From Chloroflexota bacterium (GTDB lineage Bacteria > Chloroflexota > Anaerolineae > B4-G1 > SLSP01): DNA of 5,492 bases. The position numbers were made by a program, and so were the translations under genes. Positions 1 to 4,738 of the stretch are shown in pieces. The stretch spans positions 1 through 5,492 of the forward strand of contig JAKJAB010000250.1 in NCBI GenBank assembly GCA_022707725.1, in the 5' to 3' direction. The notes under the pieces are model-generated. The model ran no database searches, was not told the DNA's origin, and saw only the letters and a list, made by a program, of their open reading frames with translations. Numbering within the stretch: position 1 is the first letter of the stretch; the number at the start of each line of letters is the position of its first letter.

Positions 1-432
1 GAGTTGTTCAACAGCCCGCACGAGTGGCAGCCGCTCATCGAAGAACGCCTGATCGACTTCGTGCGGATGCACGTCAGCCAGATGGGCGGGATCACGCCTG
101 CGCGCGCAGTGGCCCTGTTCGCCAATATGTACGGCGTGAAGACGGCGTGGCATGGGCCAGGCGACACCTCGCCGGTGGGCCACGCCGCGAATCTGCACCT
201 CGACTTGTGGGCGCCGAACTTCGGTATCCAGGAATGGTGCCGCTTCCCGGAGCATGTCTACGCGATGTTCCCCGGTCTGCCGGAAGTGCGCAACGGTTAT
301 ATGTATCCGAACGACAAACCCGGCCTGGGCATCGATATCGATGAAGCGTTGGCGGCGAAGTACCCCTGCGAGGATACCATCGAGTGGTGGACGCAGACCC
401 GTTGGCCCGACGGCAGCCCAGCGCGACCGTAA
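1..432 (+). CDS. Enolase-superfamily sugar-acid dehydratase (RspA / D-mannonate dehydratase type), 3' part
   Basis: This is the last 143 codons of a gene whose start lies before the window; the frame is open from base 1 (GAG TTG TTC) and ends at TAA 430-432. Seen: a run RLIDFVRMHVSQMGGITPAR (residues 16-35), then GVKTAWHGPGD (45-55) and SPVGHAANLHLDL (57-69), NFGIQEW, YPNDKPGLGIDIDE and the terminal DGSPARP. These are typical of the C-terminal barrel half and capping tail of the mandelate racemase/muconate lactonising group of the enolase superfamily, in the RspA/ManD branch. Known members dehydrate D-mannonate or related sugar acids to 2-keto-3-deoxy acids in the cytoplasm using Mg2+, with the WHGPGD histidine near the active site. 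The metal ligands and the catalytic Tyr/Arg lie in the missing part, so the exact substrate and activity cannot be judged. No clear terminator follows. The family is sure; substrate is not. Confidence 0.88.
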   Translation, partial: ELFNSPHEWQPLIEERLIDFVRMHVSQMGGITPARAVALFANMYGVKTAWHGPGDTSPVGHAANLHLDLWAPNFGIQEWCRFPEHVYAMFPGLPEVRNGYMYPNDKPGLGIDIDEALAAKYPCEDTIEWWTQTRWPDGSPARP

Positions 433-534
433 CGCAACACGTGAGGCGTGAGGGTGCTCGCGTAGTTGACTTGTTCACGCCACGGTACGCATCAAGGTTC
501 GAGAATGTAGCAAATGGCGGACCAACGGCGACAT

Positions 535-562
535 TTGACATTAGCGCATTTGTGCACATAAT
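535..562 (+). promoter_or_regulatory. Sigma-70-type promoter ahead of the ABC importer
   Basis: A perfect -35 hexamer TTGACA (535-540) is followed after 16 bp by CATAAT (557-562), five of six matches to the -10 consensus. Transcription would start near 569, giving a leader of about 60 nt before the receptor gene at 631. The perfect palindrome TGTGCACA (551-558) overlaps the 5' end of the -10 box, a position where a bound repressor would block RNA polymerase. Promoter role is inferred from consensus only. Confidence 0.6.
546..555 (+). repeat. Decamer GCATTTGTGC, copy 1 (promoter-overlapping)
   Basis: GCATTTGTGC lies in the promoter spacer and is followed by ACATAAT, which contains the -10 box. 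The same decamer occurs at 1386-1395 just after the receptor gene, there followed by TAAT. It could be half of an operator; this is inference from repetition alone. Confidence 0.4.
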
Positions 563-620
563 AGCGTCAGTAGAGGTTAGCACATAACTTTATGGCTTGT
601 GGTGTTTTCTCAATCACAGA

Positions 621-628
621 GGGGGGAG
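621..628 (+). promoter_or_regulatory. Ribosome-binding site fixing the receptor start at 631
   Basis: A purine run GGGGGGAG ends two bases before ATG 631. It selects this start over the in-frame ATG at 592, which has no Shine-Dalgarno sequence and would put 13 residues ahead of an otherwise classical signal peptide. The core-to-start spacing is a little short but usable. Confidence 0.75.
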
Positions 629-630
629 AT

Positions 631-1380
631 ATGAAATTCCGAAGGTTGGGTATCTTGATGGTGCTGGCTGCTGTGTTGTTGACGAGCCTTGTGACAGGCT
701 GTCAGGGGCGATCGCAGAAAATTGTTGTGGCGACAGATGCGACGTGGCCGCCGATGGAATACGTGGACGAGAACAAGAAAATCGTTGGGTTCGATATCGA
801 CTTGATGAATGCCGTTGCCAAAGAAGCCGGGCTTGAAGTCGAATACCGCAACGTGGCCTGGGACGGCATCTTCGCCGGTCTCGCCGCGGGAGAGTACGAC
901 GCCGTGATTTCATCGGTGACGATCACCGATGAGCGCAAGGCGCAATACGATTTCTCGGAGCCATACATCAACGCCGGGCAGATCGTTGTCGTGCAGGCCG
1001 GCAGCGACATCACCGGGCCAGATGCATTGAGCGGGCGCACCGTCGGCGCGCAAATCAGCACAACCGGCGCGTTTGCCATCCAGGCGATGCAAGGCGTCAC
1101 GGTGAAAGAGTACGACGAGATCGGCTTCGCGTTCGAGGACCTCGTAGCCGGGCGTATCGATGCGGTCGTGTGCGATACCCCAGTGGCGGCGGACTTCGCG
1201 CTGCAACGCGCGGAGTACCAGGCCAAGCTGAAGATCGTCGGCGATTCGTTCACCGATGAGTACTACGGCATTCTCGTGCAGAAGGGCAACACCGATTTGC
1301 TGGCTAAGATCAACCAGGGACTTGCAGCGGTGCAGGACAAGGGCATCGATAAAGAACTAGTAAAAAAGTGGCTAAGGTAA
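631..1380 (+). CDS. Polar amino acid ABC transporter, substrate-binding lipoprotein
   Basis: This 249-residue protein is an extracytoplasmic receptor of the SBP_bac_3 (GlnH/HisJ) family that captures an amino acid-like ligand for the importer encoded next. Seen: a basic N-terminus (KFRR), a hydrophobic stretch (residues 7-20) and a lipobox VTGC with the lipidated Cys at 24, so it is probably membrane-anchored. Family marks follow: ATDATWPPMEYVD (34-46), VGFDIDLMNAVA (52-63), WDGIFAGL (77-84), SSVTITDERKAQYDFSEPY (94-112) and GRIDAVVCD (174-182). By alignment to HisJ, R102 should bind the ligand alpha-carboxylate and D182 its alpha-amino group, which supports an alpha-amino acid type ligand. 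S94, S95 and T97 match the HisJ serines. Side-chain specificity is not readable. The length is normal. The start at 631 is chosen for its ribosome-binding site and signal peptide. A promoter lies upstream and a hairpin terminator downstream. Confidence 0.93.
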   Translation: MKFRRLGILMVLAAVLLTSLVTGCQGRSQKIVVATDATWPPMEYVDENKKIVGFDIDLMNAVAKEAGLEVEYRNVAWDGIFAGLAAGEYDAVISSVTITDERKAQYDFSEPYINAGQIVVVQAGSDITGPDALSGRTVGAQISTTGAFAIQAMQGVTVKEYDEIGFAFEDLVAGRIDAVVCDTPVAADFALQRAEYQAKLKIVGDSFTDEYYGILVQKGNTDLLAKINQGLAAVQDKGIDKELVKKWLR

Positions 1381-1385
1381 GCGTT

Positions 1386-1395
1386 GCATTTGTGC
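1386..1395 (+). repeat. Decamer GCATTTGTGC, copy 2
   Basis: This is an exact second copy of the decamer at 546-555, starting six bases after the receptor stop codon and followed directly by TAAT. I could not find a convincing -35/-10 pair around it, so a second promoter for the permease gene is not supported. Confidence 0.35.
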
Positions 1396-1438
1396 TAATC
1401 TCCACTTGAGTGTGTTTTAGTCCCATAAGCAGTTGAAT

Positions 1439-1480
1439 ACAGAGAACACGGAAAGAACCCCCGTGTTCTCTGTGATTATT
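1439..1480 (+). terminator. Hairpin terminator / attenuator between receptor and permease genes
   Basis: A perfect 13-bp stem pairs 1439-1451 (ACAGAGAACACGG) with 1461-1473 (CCGTGTTCTCTGT) around a 9-nt loop, followed by the T-rich stretch GATTATTTT (1474-1482). This has the form of a Rho-independent terminator, though the T-tract is interrupted. Inside an ABC operon, partial termination here would leave more receptor than permease mRNA, a known arrangement. The left arm also reads as two related heptamers (ACAGAGA, ACACGGA), in keeping with the repeats in later spacers. Confidence 0.72.
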
Positions 1481-1508
1481 TTCCGGCCAATTCAACCTTA
1501 CGCAGGTT

Positions 1509-1533
1509 AGCCTGGACTCGTTATCTCCAGGCT
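1509..1533 (+). other. Small hairpin in the permease leader
   Basis: AGCCTGGA (1509-1516) pairs perfectly with TCCAGGCT (1526-1533) around a 9-nt loop. No strong T-tract follows, so it is not a convincing terminator. It lies about 40 nt upstream of the permease ATG and could stabilise the 5' end of a processed transcript. Function is unknown. Confidence 0.4.
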
Positions 1534-1572
1534 GTCATTTGCCGCCTTCGCAAGGTTCTTGTAGGAGGACTT

Positions 1573-2769
1573 ATGAAAGCTGAATCCCATACGAAACATG
1601 CCGTCCATCACTATGGTTGGCAGCATGATGACAGCACCCTGATTCCCCGCGAGCGCAGCTTGATGATTGCCTGGTGGATTGCCATTGTCGCGGCGGTCGT
1701 CTTTATCGCTGGAGTGGTGCTGTTCAAGCCTGTTCCTTACCAGGAAATCATTGGTTTCATCGGAGATGGGCTGGTGGTTACGTTCCAGATTACCATCGTA
1801 TCGATGACGTTCGCGTTGATTCTGGGTCTGATCGCTGGATTGGGCCGCACAGCGACCAACTCGTTCTTCAATATTCTGACCTCATTGTACGTCGAAGTCA
1901 TTCGCGGCATCCCGCTGCTGGCGCAGTTGTTCTGGATTTATTACGCGATGTCCCGTTTTGTCCGTTTGGGACCGCAGGTGTCGGCGGTGTTGGGGCTGTC
2001 GATCTGCTACGGCGCGTATATCGGTGAGACGTTCCGCGGCGGAATTCAATCGATTCCCAAGGGACAGATGGAGGCTGCGCGCGCGTTGGGTCTCACCCGT
2101 GGGCAGGCGATGCGTTACGTGATCATCCCGCAGGCGGTGCGCGTCATCCTGCCGCCGGTCGGCAATGAGTTCATCGCTATGCTCAAGGACTCGTCGTTGG
2201 TCTCGGTGTTGGCAATCTCCGATATGCTGCGGCGGGGCCGGGAGTACGCATCGCGCACGTTCGCCTACTTCGAAACGTACACCCTGGTGGCGTTGGTGTA
2301 TTTGCTGGTGACGTTGATCTTCTCGCGCGTCGTCTTCTACATCGAGCACGGCATGTCGCGCCAGGATAAGGACCAGCCGGTGACGCTGATGCATCGTCTT
2401 GCTGGAGTGGTGGTCGATCTGGTGGTGCTGGACTTCATCGGTTTGATCGTGTACGGCTTGCTTCAGCCGTTGGCTTTGCTCTTTACCGGCCTGCCGGTCA
2501 ATGCGGTTTTGGCGGTCGTGATGCTCGTGGTCGGCTTGATCTACCTTTTGCTTTTCTGGACGCGCGCGGGCCGGACGCCGGGCATGATGGCGGTAGGGCT
2601 GCAACTTTCGACTGAACAGGGCGAGCATCCGTCGTTTCCGCAGGCGCTCGAACGACTGCTGTTTCTGATTTTGCCGCTGCCGGGGTTGAGCCTGCTGTGG
2701 ATGCAGTGGTCGCCCACCGGGGAAGCGCTGCACGACCGCTTTGCGGGTACCCGCGTCGGACGGGATTAA
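1573..2769 (+). CDS. Amino acid ABC transporter permease fused to a C-terminal RDD membrane domain
   Basis: The protein has 398 residues, whereas HisM/GlnP permeases usually have about 215-250. Residues 1-30 are a hydrophilic, His-rich leader (five His). Residues 31-51 form an extra membrane segment. Residues about 60-260 are the permease core: GLVVTFQITIVSMTFALILG (66-85), RGIPLLAQLFWIYY (111-124), the EAA loop starting EAARALG (167-173) that docks on the ATPase, and DSSLVSVLAISD (206-217). A linker (261-270) leads to an RDD-family domain: R275, D282, membrane segments near 278-303 and 308-329, GRTPGMMAVGL (333-343), R361, a third segment near 362-378, and LHDRFAGTRV (386-395) with D388. The frame is unbroken; M273 has no ribosome-binding site, so a separate RDD gene is unlikely. 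AGGAGG (1563-1568) supports ATG 1573; M31 is the alternative start. As the only permease it probably forms a homodimer. The role of the RDD part is unknown. Confidence 0.92.
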   Translation: MKAESHTKHAVHHYGWQHDDSTLIPRERSLMIAWWIAIVAAVVFIAGVVLFKPVPYQEIIGFIGDGLVVTFQITIVSMTFALILGLIAGLGRTATNSFFNILTSLYVEVIRGIPLLAQLFWIYYAMSRFVRLGPQVSAVLGLSICYGAYIGETFRGGIQSIPKGQMEAARALGLTRGQAMRYVIIPQAVRVILPPVGNEFIAMLKDSSLVSVLAISDMLRRGREYASRTFAYFETYTLVALVYLLVTLIFSRVVFYIEHGMSRQDKDQPVTLMHRLAGVVVDLVVLDFIGLIVYGLLQPLALLFTGLPVNAVLAVVMLVVGLIYLLLFWTRAGRTPGMMAVGLQLSTEQGEHPSFPQALERLLFLILPLPGLSLLWMQWSPTGEALHDRFAGTRVGRD

Positions 2770-2778
2770 GAAGTTCTC

Positions 2779-2830
2779 AACGGATCGAACGGATTCTAAC
2801 GGAGTTGTTTCCGTTATATCCGTTGAATCC
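2779..2830 (+). repeat. Intergenic inverted repeat built from AACGGA units
   Basis: AACGGA occurs three times in direct order (2779-2784, 2788-2793, 2798-2803) and its complement TCCGTT twice (2810-2815, 2819-2824). Together 2782-2803 and 2810-2830 fold into a long imperfect stem with a 6-nt loop. No T-tract follows, so it looks like a repeat element or mRNA-stabilising structure more than a terminator. It fills most of the 86-bp gap between permease and ATPase, ending 13 bases before the ATPase ribosome-binding site. Confidence 0.7.
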
Positions 2831-2855
2831 ATCGAGCTAATCAGGGAGTCACAAG

Positions 2856-3596
2856 ATGAGTACAACGCCAATCGTTCAGATTCGGAATTTGCACAAGCGT
2901 TTTGGCCGCGTCCACGCGCTCAACGATGTGAGCCTGGATGTGGAAGCGGGCGAAGTCGTCGTCATCATCGGGCCGAGTGGATCGGGCAAATCGACGCTGC
3001 TGCGTTGCGTCAACCGGCTGGAAGTGCCGACCAGCGGCACGATCAGTATCGACGGGGCGGAGATTCGCAGCGACGAGCGCCAGGTCAACCAGATGCGCGC
3101 CGAGGTAGGGATGGTGTTCCAGCAGTTCAACCTCTTCCCGCACATGACGGCGACGGAGAACATCATCCTGGGGCCGATGACGGTTCGCAAGTGGGAGCGC
3201 GAGCGCGCCGTGACGCTGGCCCACGAGCTTTTAGCCAAAGTCGGCATCCCCGAAAAGGCCGACGTCTACCCGGAGCAACTGTCCGGCGGGCAGCAGCAGC
3301 GCGTCGCCATTGCGCGCTCGCTGGCGATGGAGCCGAAGATCATGCTCTTCGACGAACCGACCTCGGCCCTCGACCCGGAGATGATCAAGGAAGTGCTCGA
3401 CGTGATGCTCGACCTGGCCCGCGACGGCATGACGATGATGGTGGTTTCGCACGAGATGGGGTTCGCTCGCAATGCCGCCAGGCGCATCGTCTTTATGGAT
3501 CAAGGCGAGATCATCGAAATGACCACGCCGGAACTGCTCTACACCGCCCCGCAGCACGAGCGGACGAAGCGGTTCTTGAGCCAGATTTTACATTAG
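2856..3596 (+). CDS. Polar amino acid ABC transporter ATP-binding protein (GlnQ/HisP type)
   Basis: This 246-residue cytoplasmic ATPase drives the importer by docking on the EAA loop of the permease encoded upstream. All nucleotide-binding motifs are intact: Walker A GPSGSGKST (39-47), Q-loop in VFQQFNLFPH (87-96), signature LSGGQQQR (142-149), Walker B IMLFDEPTSALDP (162-174) with D166 and catalytic E167, and switch His in VVSHEMGFAR (196-205, H199). The FNLFPHMTATENI stretch and the HEMGFAR motif mark the polar amino acid subfamily, not sugar or peptide importers. Length is normal and no C-terminal regulatory domain is present. AGGGAG (2843-2848), seven bases ahead, supports ATG 2856. The stop TAG overlaps the heptamer repeat that leads into the next gene, and the 33-bp gap suggests co-transcription with it. 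Confidence 0.96.
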   Translation: MSTTPIVQIRNLHKRFGRVHALNDVSLDVEAGEVVVIIGPSGSGKSTLLRCVNRLEVPTSGTISIDGAEIRSDERQVNQMRAEVGMVFQQFNLFPHMTATENIILGPMTVRKWERERAVTLAHELLAKVGIPEKADVYPEQLSGGQQQRVAIARSLAMEPKIMLFDEPTSALDPEMIKEVLDVMLDLARDGMTMMVVSHEMGFARNAARRIVFMDQGEIIEMTTPELLYTAPQHERTKRFLSQILH

Positions 3597-3629
3597 TCTG
3601 AAGTCTAAAGTCGAAAGGCCAAAATCAAA
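3595..3629 (+). repeat. Degenerate heptamer array filling the ATPase / URO-D-like gap
   Basis: Five uninterrupted heptamers run from the last two bases of the ATPase stop codon to the base before ATG 3630. The first three (AGTCTGA, AGTCTAA, AGTCGAA) fit AGTCNAA closely; the last two are decayed. The ATG itself starts the next heptamer phase. The weak ribosome-binding site AAAGG (3614-3618) lies inside the array. Confidence 0.6.
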
Positions 3630-4643
3630 ATGGAAACGATGACCAGCCGTGAACGTGTGATTCGTGCTTTGCGCTTCGAGCGCCCCGACCGCGCGCCGCG
3701 CAACCTATGGACGCTGCCGGGCATCACGATGTTTCGCGCCGACGAGTTAGCAGTGCTGCGCGCGCGCTTCCCGGAGGACTTCGCTGGGCCGGACGCGCAA
3801 TATGGGCGCGCCGAGCGCGCACGTGGCGTCCCCAACCAGGTGGGTGTGTATACCGACGAGTGGGGCTGCACGTGGACAGTGCTCCAGCCGGGCATCATCG
3901 GCGAGGTCAAAGATGCGCCGCTGGCTGATTGGGCTGCGCTGGCGCACTATCGCCCGCCCTACGAAATCCTGGATAATGCCGATTTTAGTCGCGTCGATGC
4001 GAGTTGCGCCCAGAGCGATAAATTCATCCTGGCCGGAACCACCGTGCGTCCTTTCGAACGGATGCAATTCATCCGTGGACCAGAGAAACTTTACATCGAT
4101 CTGGCCTACGGGACGGCAGAACTGTTCACCTTGCGCGATATGGTCCACGAATTCTTTATGCGTGAGTTGGAACTGTGGGTTCGGACCGACGTGGATGCGA
4201 TTAGCTTTATGGACGACTGGGGCGCGCAACACCGCCTGCTCATTTCGCCGCAGATGTGGCGCGAGGTGTTCAGACCGCTTTACGCAGATTATGTGAACCT
4301 CATCCACAGCGCCGGAAAATTCGCCTTCATGCACTCGGATGGGCATATCGCTGCTATTTACCCCGACCTGATCGAAATCGGTGTGGATGCGCTCAACTCA
4401 CAGCTTTTTTGTATGGATATTGAGACCTTGGGGAAAGTGTACCGCGGCAAGATCACCTTTTGGGGTGAGATCGATCGCCAGGACTTGTTGCCGTTCGGGA
4501 CGCCCGACGCGGTGAAAGCCGGCGTGCGTCGTGTGCGCCGCGCCCTCGGCGACGGTTCCGGCGGCGTCATCGCGCAGTGCGAGTGGGGCAACGATGTGCC
4601 GATGGAGAACGTCGCTGCTGTGTTCGAGGCGTGGTTGGAGTAG
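3630..4643 (+). CDS. Uroporphyrinogen decarboxylase (URO-D) superfamily protein
   Basis: The 337-residue product resembles URO-D-like proteins and MtaA-type methyltransferases, probably not true heme-pathway HemE. Seen: the family N-terminus SRERVIRALRFERPDRAP (6-23), DAISFMDDWGAQHRLLISP (189-207) followed by MWREVFRPLY, FAFMHSDGHI (231-240), DLIEIGVDALNSQ (246-258), KITFWGEID (274-282) and CEWGNDVPMENV (317-328). MtaA-type enzymes bind zinc with a His-x-Cys plus a distant Cys. Here H235 is kept, the HxC cysteine position holds D237, and C317 lies 80 residues on, so a His/Asp/Cys metal site is possible (inference). Related proteins act in corrinoid-dependent methyl transfer, but no corrinoid protein is seen here. 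ATG 3630 has only a weak AAAGG site 11 bases upstream; ATG 3639 (M4) is possible. The location suggests processing of the imported compound. Confidence 0.85.
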   Translation: METMTSRERVIRALRFERPDRAPRNLWTLPGITMFRADELAVLRARFPEDFAGPDAQYGRAERARGVPNQVGVYTDEWGCTWTVLQPGIIGEVKDAPLADWAALAHYRPPYEILDNADFSRVDASCAQSDKFILAGTTVRPFERMQFIRGPEKLYIDLAYGTAELFTLRDMVHEFFMRELELWVRTDVDAISFMDDWGAQHRLLISPQMWREVFRPLYADYVNLIHSAGKFAFMHSDGHIAAIYPDLIEIGVDALNSQLFCMDIETLGKVYRGKITFWGEIDRQDLLPFGTPDAVKAGVRRVRRALGDGSGGVIAQCEWGNDVPMENVAAVFEAWLE

Positions 4644-4733
4644 CTTTCAGCTATTAGTTATCAGCGATTAGCCCTCGCTGTGATTGTTTCTGGCTGAAAG
4701 CTGACGGTTGACTGCTGATCGCTAAAGGGGGAA
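4642..4733 (+). repeat. Two facing degenerate heptamer arrays between the URO-D-like and creatininase-like genes
   Basis: From the second base of stop codon TAG 4641-4643, five heptamers of consensus AGCNATY run to 4676. After a 15-bp centre, heptamers of the complementary type (consensus near GATNGCT) run from 4692 to 4726, and the phase continues into GGGGGAA (4727-4733), the ribosome-binding site of the next gene. AGCTTTCAGC (4642-4651) pairs perfectly with GCTGAAAGCT (4693-4702). A smaller stem, CAGCGA (4662-4667) with TCGCTG (4675-4680), is followed by a modest T-rich stretch. It may be a weak terminator or a structural repeat. Confidence 0.62.
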
Positions 4734-4738
4734 CGACT

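Noticed and set aside
445..481. Inverted repeat GGCGTGA / TCACGCC after the dehydratase gene as a terminator
   Set aside because: The stem is only 7 bp with a 23-nt loop and no T-tract follows.
384..587. Possible small gene of 67 codons spanning the end of the dehydratase gene and the promoter
   Set aside because: It overlaps the true dehydratase frame, lacks a ribosome-binding site and runs through the predicted promoter. No family is recognisable.
592..630. Upstream in-frame ATG of the receptor gene
   Set aside because: It has no Shine-Dalgarno sequence and would add 13 residues ahead of a normal signal peptide; ATG 631 is preceded by GGGGGGAG.
702..1253. 183-codon reverse frame opposite the receptor gene
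   Set aside because: It is a Ser/Thr/Ala/Pro-rich shadow of the GC-rich receptor gene with no motif of its own.
1396..1430. Second promoter between receptor and permease (TTGCAT, CATAAG and similar boxes)
   Set aside because: No pair of boxes has acceptable matches at 16-18 bp spacing, and any start here would lie upstream of the terminator hairpin.
2389..2769. Separate RDD gene starting at the ATG at 2389
   Set aside because: There is no stop codon between the permease and RDD parts and no suitably spaced ribosome-binding site before 2389, so a fusion is the simpler reading.
1882..2871. Long reverse-strand open frame of 329 codons opposite the permease
   Set aside because: Its product is rich in His, Gln, Arg and Asp with no recognisable domain, as expected for the complement of a hydrophobic membrane protein gene. 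The + strand frame has clear permease and RDD motifs.
2741..3601. 286-codon + strand frame overlapping the ATPase
   Set aside because: It is a frame-shifted shadow with Arg/Gly/Ala-rich low-complexity product; the frame at 2856-3596 has every ABC ATPase motif.
3747..4346. 199-codon reverse frame opposite the URO-D-like gene
   Set aside because: No domain or ribosome-binding site is seen, and the + strand frame carries family motifs throughout.
3595..4733. Heptamer repeats as a CRISPR array
   Set aside because: The units are 7 bp, degenerate and directly abutting, with no spacers of 30-40 bp and no cas genes.
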